Assembly: GCF_001898575.1 (NCBI RefSeq)
Contig: NZ_MKUD01000052.1
Coordinates: 1-44,432 of the forward strand
DNA: 44,432 nt
Direction: 5' to 3'
Source: Spirosoma sp. 48-14
Lineage (GTDB): Bacteria; Bacteroidota; Bacteroidia; Cytophagales; Spirosomataceae
Each line of letters opens with the position of its first letter. The stretch's first letter is position 1. The position numbers and the translations under genes were made by a program. The notes under the pieces were generated by a model, which did no database searches, had not been told where the DNA came from, and worked only from the letters and a program-made list of their open reading frames with translations. Shown here one piece after another: positions 1-7,653 of the stretch.

Positions 1-22
1 CTAAAGGCAAGAAACTTTCCAA

Positions 23-94
23 AATGAGCTAGACTTGGGTGAAGCCACAAACCTAGAAAAATACAACGCCCTCCACAAGTATTGGCCTTGATCC
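23..94 (+). repeat. left copy of a 72-bp inverted repeat (probable mobile-element end)
   Basis: This segment is the exact reverse complement of 44361-44432 at the other end of the window. One frame reads as a plausible protein C-terminus ending in NALHKYWP and a TGA stop at about 91-93, but that frame has a TAA at 2-4, so the coding reading is uncertain. The likely explanation is the terminal part of an insertion sequence or other repeated element cut off by the window edge. The element family was not recognised. Confidence 0.75.
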
Positions 95-113
95 CAAGTA
101 TTGGCCTTGATCC
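76..113 (+). repeat. 19-bp tandem duplication at the repeat edge
   Basis: The 19-bp unit CAAGTATTGGCCTTGATCC occurs twice head to tail (76-94 and 95-113). The right-hand copy of the 72-bp repeat carries only one unit. The duplication lies exactly at the boundary where the two window ends stop matching, so it may come from insertion, slippage or assembly. Confidence 0.8.
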
Positions 114-145
114 AGATATTTCATGTGTGTAACGACTGTAACACA

Positions 146-179
146 AAAAAGCCCCAAATCATAAGATTTGAGGCTTTTT
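146..179 (-). terminator. terminator of tRNA-Asn
   Basis: Arms at 146-160 and 165-179 form a 15-bp stem with one mismatch and a 4-nt loop. On the minus strand the stem ends in a T-run. It starts 2 bases after the 3' end of the tRNA-Asn gene, which fits a Rho-independent terminator. Confidence 0.8.
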
Positions 180-180
180 G

Positions 181-254
181 CTCCCGAAGCTGGGCTCGAA
201 CCAGCGACCCTCTGATTAACAGTCAGATGCTCTAACCGACTGAGCTATTCGGGA
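181..254 (-). tRNA. tRNA-Asn (anticodon GTT)
   Basis: On the minus strand this 74-nt segment folds as a cloverleaf. The acceptor stem is TCCCGAA/TTCGGGA with discriminator G, the D-arm has TAGCTCAGTCGGTTAGAGC, the anticodon loop is CTGTTAA with anticodon GTT, and the T-loop is GGTTCGAGCCC. The CCA end is not encoded. A good promoter lies upstream and a terminator directly downstream, so it is a single-gene tRNA unit. Confidence 0.97.
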
Positions 255-263
255 ATCGTGGTG

Positions 264-294
264 CAAAAGTAAGAGGTTTCGGGATACTACGCAA
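264..294 (-). promoter_or_regulatory. Bacteroidota-type promoter of tRNA-Asn
   Basis: On the minus strand a TTG (plus 292-294) is followed after 20 bp by TACTTTTG (plus 264-271). This matches the TTG-N19-21-TAnnTTTG promoter of the Bacteroidota primary sigma factor. The -7 box ends 9 bp before the mature tRNA 5' end. Confidence 0.75.
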
Positions 295-305
295 GCATTT
301 ACCCC

Positions 306-333
306 GAAAAAAAGTCTTTTTTTGATCGACTTT
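306..333 (-). terminator. weak terminator after the PH-like gene
   Basis: A 6-bp stem (311-316 with 328-333) is followed on the minus strand by a T-run. It lies about 40 bp after the stop of the 375-680 gene. The stem is short, so this is a tentative call. Confidence 0.4.
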
Positions 334-374
334 CTGATAACCTAGTGTGAATCAAGCACCCTACTGCACCTTTT

Positions 375-680
375 TTATCGGAACGCGTCGGGACGATGGT
401 TAGGTACGTTCTCTAAAATCAGTTCCTTTATGCGACGAGCGTCCCCCTTTGAGAAGTTTCGGATTACAATCTCCGGACGAGCACGGGGAATTACCCGGAT
501 CGTGGCAAAGAATAATCCGTTATCGATTTCAACGCCGGATATGTCTGAAAAGAAGACGAAATTATCGGTCCCGCCAATGAGCTTGCGCGACCGGAATGTA
601 ACGCCTTTGTCATTGAAGGCTACCTCATCCGGTGTGAGGGGATCTTTAAAACTGCTGCTGCGGAATTTTTCGTTTGGCAT
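375..680 (-). CDS. small PH-domain-like hypothetical protein
   Basis: A protein of 101 residues without a signal peptide or membrane segment. Residues about 20-75 show alternating short beta-strand patterns (FNDKGVTFRSRKL, NFVFFSDISGVEI, ATIRVI, PEIVIRNF), followed by a C-terminal amphipathic helix (SKGDARRIKELILENV). This layout resembles small bacterial PH-like proteins, and the resemblance is by pattern only. The ATG at 680 is the first in frame. It lies on the same strand as rsmG, about 105 bp downstream of it, with an imperfect hairpin between them, so it may be transcribed separately. Its function is unknown. Confidence 0.65.
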   Translation of the reverse strand: MPNEKFRSSSFKDPLTPDEVAFNDKGVTFRSRKLIGGTDNFVFFSDISGVEIDNGLFFATIRVIPRARPEIVIRNFSKGDARRIKELILENVPNHRPDAFR

Positions 681-702
681 ATGTGGGAGTTGTAGTAGTA
701 AG

Positions 703-777
703 AACGAATGGTGAGGAACGAGAATGCTGACGCAATAAAGTTATTACCGGATGGATTCCCGCTCCTCACCACTCGCT
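703..777. repeat. imperfect 25-bp inverted repeat
   Basis: Arms 703-727 and 753-777 are reverse complements at 20 of 25 positions, with a 25-bp spacer. Four of the five differences are A/G. The repeat fills the gap between rsmG and the PH-like gene, both on the minus strand. It could form a transcript hairpin but has no T-run after it, so it is not a typical terminator. Confidence 0.6.
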
Positions 778-784
778 CCCATTA

Positions 785-1414
785 CTACTTTTTTGGTATA
801 TAAATCACTTTTTTGGTTTCAAAAAAAGGCTCGTTGAAGTAGTCGGATAAGTCGTAAACCCGGTATCGGTCCGGAATCTCGGCCAACTCTTCGGCTAGGT
901 CGCCCCCTTTGAGATACAGAACACCATTGGGCCGATCGTTGTTGCCTGCTTTATGAATTTTATAACGTACCCAACCTAGAAAGGGCTTTAACCGTGTAAC
1001 AGCCCGACTCACCACAAAGTCATAGGTGGTATTCAGTTGTTCGACACGCGCTTGCTCCGCCTTTACATTTTGAAGCCCTAACGCATCGGCCACTTCCTGT
1101 ACCACTTTTATTTTCTTGCCGATACTATCGACCAGGTGAAAATCGACCAAGGGATACAAAATAGCCAACGGAATGCCCGGAAAGCCACCACCTGTACCTA
1201 CATCCAGAATTTCGGTCCCCGGTTTAAAGTCCACAATTTTGGCAATGCCCAGCGAATGAAGCACATGCTTTTCGTAGAGCGCATCGATATCCTGCCGCGA
1301 AATTACATTGATTTTCGCGTTCCAGTCCCGATAGAGCCCATCCAATGCCGCAAATCGCTCTTTTTGCTCAGCAGTCAGGCCTGGAAAATAGTTTAGAATC
1401 AGGTCAATGTTCAT
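785..1414 (-). CDS. rsmG: 16S rRNA (guanine527-N7)-methyltransferase RsmG
   Basis: RsmG (GidB) uses S-adenosylmethionine to methylate N7 of G527 in 16S rRNA, in the cytoplasm. The 209-residue length is normal for the family. Diagnostic features are the N-terminal helix with WNAKINVISR, the family segment EKHVLHSL, the SAM-binding loop ILDVGTGGGFPGIPLA, and the acidic motif FHLVDSIGKK. The later motif VVSRAVTRL is also present. The start is the ATG at 1414 (MNIDLILNYFPGL). The gene stands alone between a glycosyltransferase gene upstream and the PH-like gene downstream, all on the minus strand. It is usually a single-copy housekeeping gene, and loss gives low-level streptomycin resistance in other bacteria. 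Confidence 0.96.
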   Translation of the reverse strand: MNIDLILNYFPGLTAEQKERFAALDGLYRDWNAKINVISRQDIDALYEKHVLHSLGIAKIVDFKPGTEILDVGTGGGFPGIPLAILYPLVDFHLVDSIGKKIKVVQEVADALGLQNVKAEQARVEQLNTTYDFVVSRAVTRLKPFLGWVRYKIHKAGNNDRPNGVLYLKGGDLAEELAEIPDRYRVYDLSDYFNEPFFETKKVIYIPKK

Positions 1415-1485
1415 CAGTAAATGCTAGAGTCTGAATCAGGATGAGTGATTGGATATGTACCAAGCGGCCTCGTAAGTTGATTCAG

Positions 1486-2676
1486 TTATTTCCAGTAAAG
1501 TCGTTTTTTACGCCGAACGAATAGGTTTGCGAGTCCCGATAGTCCGTAATAGATCGCTAATAAGATATCCATCAGCGGCATAATAGCCCAATGTACTGTA
1601 TGTGCCAAACGATAGCTAACTCGTCCAACAATACCCCAAAAGGCGATCAGCCGAAGTGCAAAAATACCCGTTGCCGTCAGCAAAAATAACCATTCGTTGC
1701 TGGTAAACGAACGATGCTGCAATTCATGCGTAAGAACAACCAGGCCAACGGCCATTGCCAGTACCCACGACAATACGTGTGAACCGAGGAGTAACCCCAG
1801 CCGTAGTTTATGCCTCTGCTTATAGTATTTACCAGCGTTCAGATGCCGACGCTTCTGTTGGCGCCATTCAGACCATGTTTCTTTGGGAGCCGACCAGGTG
1901 AAGGTGTCGGGATGAAGGCATACAGCCGTGTTTTTGCCGGTAGCAACTTCGTTCACGAAGAGGTCATCATCGCCACCAACAACGTTCATGTGCGAATAAA
2001 ACCCCCGATTGGCGAAAAACAGGCTGGTTCGATAGGCCAGATTTCGGCCAACACCCATATAGGGGCTACCCGCCAGGGCTAAGGAAATATACTGGACAGC
2101 GGTAAATAAGGTCTCTGAACGGATTAGCAGATTCAATAAACCCGGTTGGGTATAGTAAGGAGAGAAGCCCAGCGTAATGTCCTTTTGGTTCGTTACCAGT
2201 GGCGTTACCATGCCCGCCAGCCAGTTGGTTGATGCAGGGCGGCAGTCGGCATCCGTCAAAAGAACTATCGGATAAACTGCTTTTTTAAGCGCTATGGTAA
2301 GGGCATATTTTTTGGGGGTTACATGCTCATGCTCTTTGTCGATACGGATAAACCGTACCCGGCCGAGGTGTGCAATGTCATTTTCCAGAAAAAGCAGTGT
2401 GCCATCTGTTGAACGATCGTCCATGACGAGCACTTCAAAATGGGGGTAAACTTGCTCGTTCAGCAACGGTAGCAGCTCCCGTAGATTATCGAGTTCATTA
2501 CGGGCGCACACAACCACCGTAACGCCCCCTGTAGATTCGTTCAAAAATTGCCGTTGCCCGTTAACATCACCTGGTTCAGACTGTCGATAGAGAGCCGTTC
2601 TGGAGTAAACAAAGAAGATGTAAATAAGCTGAATGCCGACTATGACCAGCCAGGCTATCAGTAGTGCCGTAATCAC
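1486..2676 (-). CDS. membrane-bound GT2 family glycosyltransferase
   Basis: A family-2 glycosyltransferase that probably transfers a sugar from a nucleotide sugar at the inner membrane; donor and acceptor are unknown. One N-terminal membrane helix (VITALLIAWLVIVGIQLIYI) precedes the GT-A domain. That domain carries VVVCARNE, the nucleotide-contact VMDDRSTDGT, the metal-binding DADCRP, and a downstream QQKRRHLNAGKYYKQ segment matching the QxxRW-like region. Three or more hydrophobic helices follow at the C-terminus. The longest ORF starts at an ATG at 2871, but that start lies inside tgt and upstream of a minus-strand TATCTTTG box at 2724-2731. I therefore prefer the in-frame GTG at 2676 (396 residues). 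The start is uncertain; the enzyme class is not. Confidence 0.85.
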   Translation of the reverse strand: MITALLIAWLVIVGIQLIYIFFVYSRTALYRQSEPGDVNGQRQFLNESTGGVTVVVCARNELDNLRELLPLLNEQVYPHFEVLVMDDRSTDGTLLFLENDIAHLGRVRFIRIDKEHEHVTPKKYALTIALKKAVYPIVLLTDADCRPASTNWLAGMVTPLVTNQKDITLGFSPYYTQPGLLNLLIRSETLFTAVQYISLALAGSPYMGVGRNLAYRTSLFFANRGFYSHMNVVGGDDDLFVNEVATGKNTAVCLHPDTFTWSAPKETWSEWRQQKRRHLNAGKYYKQRHKLRLGLLLGSHVLSWVLAMAVGLVVLTHELQHRSFTSNEWLFLLTATGIFALRLIAFWGIVGRVSYRLAHTVHWAIMPLMDILLAIYYGLSGLANLFVRRKKRLYWK

Positions 2677-2723
2677 CAGGAGTAAATGTTTATTCGTTAA
2701 TGCGTTGATTTTGAATGAAGCCG

Positions 2724-2731
2724 CAAAGATA
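2724..2731 (-). promoter_or_regulatory. -7 box of the GT2 gene
   Basis: TATCTTTG on the minus strand fits the Bacteroidota -7 consensus TAnnTTTG. It sits about 50 bp upstream of the proposed GTG start at 2676. No clear TTG is seen at the -33 position. Confidence 0.5.
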
Positions 2732-2835
2732 AGGGAAAAGAGGGTGCAGAATAGGGAAGACCGAAAAGCAGCCAGGAATTTAGCATACTGTGTCGCTCGT
2801 ATGGCCGCTTCATGTCCCTTCCACCTTTTCCTTTC

Positions 2836-2843
2836 TATCTTTG
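2836..2843 (+). promoter_or_regulatory. -7 box of tgt, almost touching the start codon
   Basis: TATCTTTG on the plus strand ends 4 bases before the tgt ATG at 2848. If it is used, transcription would begin at or very near the start codon and the mRNA would be leaderless or nearly so. No convincing -33 TTG is visible. Confidence 0.5.
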
Positions 2844-2847
2844 CAGT

Positions 2848-3978
2848 ATGACATTTTCTATTACTGCCCATGACCCCCAGTCGAAGGCGCGAACGGGTGC
2901 CTTAACCACAGATCATGGCCTTATTCAAACACCAATTTTTATGCCAGTCGGAACGGCTGGCACGGTGAAAGCGGTTCATCAGCGTGAACTGGAAACCGAT
3001 ATTAATGCCGAAATTATTCTGGGCAACACCTATCATCTGTACCTGCGACCGGGGCTCGATATTCTTCGGCAGGCGGGTGGGTTGCACGCGTTTAATGGCT
3101 GGCAGCGCCCTATTCTGACCGATTCAGGAGGTTACCAGGTTTACTCATTGTCGGGAACGCGTAAGATTAAGGAAGAAGGAGTCACGTTCAAATCCCATAT
3201 CGACGGCTCGAAGCACACCTTCACCCCCGAAGGCGTTATGGACATTCAGCGGATCATTGGTGCGGATATTATCATGGCGTTCGACGAGTGTACACCCTAT
3301 CCTTGTGAGTATGGCTATGCTCGACAGTCGATGGACATGACGCACCGATGGCTCGATCGTTGCATTGCTCAGTTTGATGGTAGTGAAGGGCTGTATGGGT
3401 ATCGGCAAACCCTTTTTCCTATCGTTCAGGGAAGTACGTATACCGATTTGCGCCGACAATCGGCCGAATATATTGCCAGCAAAGAGCGTGAAGGCAATGC
3501 GATTGGTGGGTTGGCAGTGGGTGAACCGGCTGAAGAAATGTATAAAACCATTGAATTGGTCAATAGCATATTACCCGCTGATAAACCCCGCTATCTGATG
3601 GGCGTTGGTACACCTGCCAATATTCTGGAAGCGATTGCCCTGGGCGTCGATATGTTCGACTGTGTGATGCCAACCCGCAATGCCCGTCATGGTATTCTGT
3701 TTACGACGGAGGGCATTATCAACATCAAAAACGAGAAATGGAGCCACGACTTTAGTCCGATCGACCCGGCGCTAGGTGGATATGCCAGCACATTTTACTC
3801 GAAAGCGTATTTACGTCATCTGTTTAAAGCTGAAGAGCTGTTGAGTGGGCAGATTGCCAGCCTGCATAACCTGACTTTTTATTTATGGCTTGTTCGGCAG
3901 GCTCGAACGCATATCGAAGCTGGAGACTTCGTAGCCTGGAAAAATGAGATGGTGGTCCAATTTATGCGTCGACTATAG
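2848..3978 (+). CDS. tgt: queuine tRNA-ribosyltransferase (zinc cysteines absent)
   Basis: Tgt swaps guanine 34 for preQ1 in tRNAs with GUN anticodons during queuosine synthesis. This 376-residue protein has the family hallmarks: TPIFMPVGTAGTVK, DSGGYQVYSL, MAFDECTPYP, GGLAVGEP and MGVGTPANILEA. The nucleophile segment MFDCVMPTRNARHG is also present. In the C-terminal zinc site the three cysteines of the E. coli enzyme (302, 304, 307) align to L309, G311 and S314, while the histidine (H340, SLHN) is kept. The ATG at 2848 gives the usual MTFSITAHDP start; an upstream in-frame ATG at 2812 would add 12 unrelated residues. A strong terminator follows and the gene is probably monocistronic. Confidence 0.95.
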   Translation: MTFSITAHDPQSKARTGALTTDHGLIQTPIFMPVGTAGTVKAVHQRELETDINAEIILGNTYHLYLRPGLDILRQAGGLHAFNGWQRPILTDSGGYQVYSLSGTRKIKEEGVTFKSHIDGSKHTFTPEGVMDIQRIIGADIIMAFDECTPYPCEYGYARQSMDMTHRWLDRCIAQFDGSEGLYGYRQTLFPIVQGSTYTDLRRQSAEYIASKEREGNAIGGLAVGEPAEEMYKTIELVNSILPADKPRYLMGVGTPANILEAIALGVDMFDCVMPTRNARHGILFTTEGIINIKNEKWSHDFSPIDPALGGYASTFYSKAYLRHLFKAEELLSGQIASLHNLTFYLWLVRQARTHIEAGDFVAWKNEMVVQFMRRL

Positions 3979-4001
3979 GCCAGATAACCAACTAGTTAGC
4001 T

Positions 4002-4042
4002 AAAAAAAGTCTCCTAAGCACCTTGTTTAGGAGACTTTTTTT
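4002..4042 (+). terminator. terminator of tgt
   Basis: A hairpin with stem AAAAAGTCTCCTAA paired to TTAGGAGACTTTTT and a 9-nt loop ends in a T-run. It begins about 20 bp after the tgt stop and separates tgt from the polysaccharide operon. Confidence 0.85.
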
Positions 4043-4119
4043 ATGATTTGTCGTCATAGAGTTTGATTAAGGCCACTTCGGACCTTATAGAAGGATGCTA
4101 ACTCCCGGACGATCTTAGT

Positions 4120-5166
4120 ATGGTTACATCGACAAAGTTGGAGCCCTCCATACAAACCGGCTGGTGGCTATTACCCGCCGACCAGTTGCTGCCAACGGTG
4201 TGGAAAGCTCGGCAACGTGTCCTGCTGTGTACGTCTTTGTTTGCCATACTCGGTGTGGTAACGGCTTTTTTAATACCTCAGGAGTTTCGGGCAGAGGCCC
4301 GGATTATACCCGAGATGAATACGAGTGCGGGCAGCTTATTTAAACGACTGTCGTCAGTAGCTGCCTTTGCCGACCTCGACCTATCCAGTACGGAAGGTAT
4401 GGATGCCGTTCGGCCCGACTTATACCCCAATGTCGTACAAAGTACACCCTTTGCGCTGTACCTGATTGGCCAGACGGTTTATCCGAGTGATGGTTCTGCC
4501 ACAACGGTTGGCCAGCTTTTACTGCCTGATTCGACGGGCTGGTCACTCAGGAAATGGCTTTCATACAAAAAAGCAATAGCTATACGGCCTGTCTCGAACC
4601 GACTGAAGGGAACCGTACGCCTATCAGATCGGCAACAGGAGCTGGTCGAGGAAATCGGCGAACGCGTGAGCGCCAAACTGGATACGAGGTCGGGCATCAT
4701 TACTATCGTGTCGCGAATGCCCGATGCCGAGGTGGCTGCACAAGTCGCCCAGGCGGCTATGACGTATCTGACGCTCTATGTAACAGACTACCGAACGGAA
4801 AAAGCACGGGCCGATTTCGCTTTTTATAGCCGTCAATTGGCCGAAGCCCGTCAACGTTTTCAGGATGCCCAGTTCAAAGTATTCCAGTACAACGATAATC
4901 ATCGCCATGTAGTGCTTCAAACAGTAGGCATGGAGCGATATCGGTTAGATGCGGATGTGACTACTGCTGAGACCGTTTTTACCGAGTTATCGCGCCAGTA
5001 CGAACAGGCGAAACTGAAAGTACAGGAGCAGACTCCCATTTTCAAAGTACTCGAACCACCCAAAGTACCGCATCAGCGGACTTCCCCTAAACGGACCATG
5101 ATCCTGCTCGGTTTTATCCTGCTGGGGTTGATGGTGAGTGTACTGTCGGCTCTTGTCGGACAATAA
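4120..5166 (+). CDS. Wzz/GumC-type polysaccharide chain-length regulator
   Basis: An inner-membrane co-polymerase that controls the length of polymers made by a Wzy polymerase. The 348 residues show a first membrane helix at about 33-52 and a large periplasmic part with a long helical, partly coiled-coil stretch (about 210-300). A proline-rich segment (EPPKVPHQRTSPKR) precedes the second helix (MILLGFILLGLMVSVLSALV) at the C-terminus. This is the standard Wzz topology. No tyrosine-kinase domain is fused to it, so any kinase must be encoded elsewhere. It is the first gene of the plus-strand polysaccharide operon. The ATG at 4120 is the only good start; the promoter was not identified with confidence. 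Confidence 0.88.
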   Translation: MVTSTKLEPSIQTGWWLLPADQLLPTVWKARQRVLLCTSLFAILGVVTAFLIPQEFRAEARIIPEMNTSAGSLFKRLSSVAAFADLDLSSTEGMDAVRPDLYPNVVQSTPFALYLIGQTVYPSDGSATTVGQLLLPDSTGWSLRKWLSYKKAIAIRPVSNRLKGTVRLSDRQQELVEEIGERVSAKLDTRSGIITIVSRMPDAEVAAQVAQAAMTYLTLYVTDYRTEKARADFAFYSRQLAEARQRFQDAQFKVFQYNDNHRHVVLQTVGMERYRLDADVTTAETVFTELSRQYEQAKLKVQEQTPIFKVLEPPKVPHQRTSPKRTMILLGFILLGLMVSVLSALVGQ

Positions 5167-5225
5167 AGCTTAAAAGCGCGTATCAGAGCGATGATAACCA
5201 ATGCAAATCCGATGGACGTATCGAT

Positions 5226-6260
5226 ATGAATGTAGTCATTGTAGGAAGCAGCCTTGCCGATTCATTGGAGCAACACCTGTGCGATTCGTTTCGGGTACTG
5301 GGCCATGCGGCTTTTCTTGTTGATACCGTTGCTATGGGCCCTGTGGGCGCCAGAGGTAACTATTGGCTGTCGCGTTTTGTAGGGTTTTATGATCGACTGA
5401 TTGGCAGACAGTTAGCAGGTAAAATTGTCAGCCATAAGCCCGATCTGGTGCTGGTGGTATATCGGTGTATGAATCCGATACTGGTAGAGCAGGTGAAGGC
5501 TCAATTACCCACTATACCCATTATCCAGCTCAATCCAGATGCCTTATCGAACCTGGAAAAGCAACAAATCATTGCTGCTGATTTTGATTATTACTTCTCG
5601 AAAGAGCCTTATATCGTGGAGGCCCTGCGTCACAAAGCCGGGCTAAACGCACATTATTTACCAGAAGGGTTTAACCCTCGGTACCACCAGAAACCACCGA
5701 TTGAAAAAGCGGTTGCCGAATGGCTCACTGATATTGATGTGTTGGTGTTTGGCAGTTTGTATGCCTATCGCGTTCGGATGATCGAGCAACTAATTCGGGC
5801 AGGCATCAAAGTGGTGGTGTACGGAACTAAGGGCCCCTATATGCGTCCAGGTATGCGCACTGTTTTTCAACGCCAGCGCCTGACTGGCCAGTCAAAAAAT
5901 CGGCTGCTTTACGGTGCCAGAATCGTTTTCAATAACCTTCATTACGCCGAGGTGACGTCGGTCAATCAAAAATATTTCGAGATCAACGGGATTGGCGGCT
6001 TTCAGCTCTGCGATTATAAACCGACGGTTGATTCCTATACCGGCGTTCCGGCCGACCTGGTCACCTACCGAACTATGGACGATGCGATTGATAAAATCCG
6101 GTATTATCTGGCCCGCCCGGCCCGGCGACACGAACTGGCGGCCCAACAGTACGCCCATTTTCAGGAACACCATACGTTCGACCAGCGTGTTTCGCAGCTT
6201 TTGCAAACCGTCGGATTGATGCCACCGATCAATCTGAAAAAAAACAGCGCTACGGACTGA
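5226..6260 (+). CDS. CgeB-like glycosyltransferase
   Basis: A 344-residue GT-B-type glycosyltransferase of the CgeB / Glyco_trans_1_2 group. The N-terminal Rossmann half starts MNVVIVGSSLADSL and contains KPDLVLVVYRCMNP and IIQLNPDAL. The C-terminal half has the strand-loop VLVFGSLYAYRVRMIEQL, IKVVVYG, and the segment VNQKYFEINGIGGFQLCD, which matches the family's R/K-FEI...GGFLL motif. No membrane helix is visible, so it should act at the cytoplasmic face on nucleotide-sugar donors. It follows the Wzz gene by 59 bp and overlaps the polymerase gene by one base, which places it in the same operon. Sugar specificity cannot be read from the sequence. Confidence 0.82.
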   Translation: MNVVIVGSSLADSLEQHLCDSFRVLGHAAFLVDTVAMGPVGARGNYWLSRFVGFYDRLIGRQLAGKIVSHKPDLVLVVYRCMNPILVEQVKAQLPTIPIIQLNPDALSNLEKQQIIAADFDYYFSKEPYIVEALRHKAGLNAHYLPEGFNPRYHQKPPIEKAVAEWLTDIDVLVFGSLYAYRVRMIEQLIRAGIKVVVYGTKGPYMRPGMRTVFQRQRLTGQSKNRLLYGARIVFNNLHYAEVTSVNQKYFEINGIGGFQLCDYKPTVDSYTGVPADLVTYRTMDDAIDKIRYYLARPARRHELAAQQYAHFQEHHTFDQRVSQLLQTVGLMPPINLKKNSATD

Positions 6261-7591
6261 TGAAGCAATTACTACTACCATCCGCTGTTTTTCTGGGAGC
6301 CCTTTGGCCAGTCTATGGTTCATTTTATGAAGCGATAGCCGTAGGCTTTTCGGCATACACCTTTCAGTGCTTCTTCAATCAGGTTGGCAAGCGCATTGCT
6401 ATTCTCGAATGCATAGGAGCTATTGCTGCATTTGAAGTTCTGTTCATTCCTGCGGTTACGTACTGGGTATTTGCAGCCTCTATGCCTATCGAATCGGCTA
6501 CCTATTTCAGCTATGCGACCCCGGCTTGTATGCTATTCTATATAGGGATCAATGGAACGGAAACGTCTGAGTCGGAACCAACTCACCAGACTATCATTCG
6601 CTGGGCGTCCAATTATGTTCAGCATCGGCAGGCGGCTGCCGGCATGTTGTTCTTTGTGGGTTTAATCGGCTTTTTGGTGAAACAATTTTGGGCCGATGCG
6701 CCTACGTTTATGGGTACCTTACCCATGAATTGCCTGCTTACCAGCGTCCTATACGCTCACTATACCAGAAGCCTATTTCGACTACCACTGATTGGTTTAG
6801 TTGTGACAATCTGGCTAGCCAATATGATTCAGACAGGAATGTTTGGTGAGTTGGTATTCTGGCTTTTGTTATGGTTGCTAATTGGCTCCGTTGGGCTAAC
6901 GCGCTCACTGACAGCATCAGCTAAACTGGGGGCTCTGGGTTTCGGTTTAGGAGCCTTACTGTTAATTCAATCCATAAAAGGCGAGTATCGCTCTCAAACC
7001 TGGGGTTATTGGCGCACCGAACGCTCGGCTGATGCCGGGCTGATGATTGATTTAGTGGCAGATCGGCTAGTTCATCCAGACAAGCTTCTGAACATAGCCC
7101 AGTTGTTTCGATCATCTGTTCGATTCAATCAGGGCATCCTCATCGGCAGTGCTATGGCTAAAGTACCCACCTATGAAGAATATGCACGTGGTGAAGTGCT
7201 TTTGTCCTTTGTATATCCTTTTGTGCCCCGCTTTTTATGGCCCGATAAACCGCTTGCGGGTGGGTTTGCCAATATCAAACGGTTCACGACCCTGCCCCAA
7301 CTGGAGAATACGAGCATGAACCTTTCGCCCATCGGCGAAGGGTATGTCAACTTCGGCTATGGAGGGGTGCTTTTCGCCTGGCTATATGGCGCCGTCCTGC
7401 GCAACTGCTTTCGGGCTGTGATCCAGATGGCTACGCAAGTCCCTTCTGTTGTGTTATGGCTGCCTACGCTGTTTGTTGGATGCATGACGATGGAAACGGA
7501 TGTGTTTTCGACCTGGGGTAGCCTATTGAACAGCGCGGTGTTCATAATCATCCTGTACGGCGTATTTAAGCCCATTGGCGTGAATTTATAA
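6260..7591 (+). CDS. Wzy-like polysaccharide polymerase (membrane protein)
   Basis: A 443-residue integral membrane protein with about ten to twelve hydrophobic helices and one larger polar loop at roughly 240-350. The loop contains YRSQTWGYWRTERSADAG and FVPRFLWPDKPLAGG. Topology, length and operon position (next to Wzz and glycosyltransferases) fit an O-antigen/exopolysaccharide polymerase that joins lipid-linked repeat units in the periplasm. Wzy proteins have little sequence conservation, so the call rests on topology, context and the loop's LWPDKP motif. The start ATG overlaps the previous stop (TGATG), indicating translational coupling. Confidence 0.75.
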   Translation: MKQLLLPSAVFLGALWPVYGSFYEAIAVGFSAYTFQCFFNQVGKRIAILECIGAIAAFEVLFIPAVTYWVFAASMPIESATYFSYATPACMLFYIGINGTETSESEPTHQTIIRWASNYVQHRQAAAGMLFFVGLIGFLVKQFWADAPTFMGTLPMNCLLTSVLYAHYTRSLFRLPLIGLVVTIWLANMIQTGMFGELVFWLLLWLLIGSVGLTRSLTASAKLGALGFGLGALLLIQSIKGEYRSQTWGYWRTERSADAGLMIDLVADRLVHPDKLLNIAQLFRSSVRFNQGILIGSAMAKVPTYEEYARGEVLLSFVYPFVPRFLWPDKPLAGGFANIKRFTTLPQLENTSMNLSPIGEGYVNFGYGGVLFAWLYGAVLRNCFRAVIQMATQVPSVVLWLPTLFVGCMTMETDVFSTWGSLLNSAVFIIILYGVFKPIGVNL

Positions 7592-7653
7592 GATCGTAAC
7601 GAAGTATGCTGCTGCGAGCCAATTCACAGCATCGACGAAAATGACAATTGTCC

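Noticed and set aside
1..32. Assigning the repeat to a named transposase family
   Set aside because: Only a short C-terminus-like stretch is visible and its frame has a stop at 2-4. The evidence is too thin for a family name.
430..714. Plus-strand ORF over the PH-like gene
   Set aside because: It is an overlapping frame with arginine-rich, non-domain sequence. The minus-strand frame has a proper fold pattern.
2677..2871. N-terminal extension of the GT2 protein from the ATG at 2871
   Set aside because: It overlaps tgt, has no domain-like pattern and runs across two promoter boxes.
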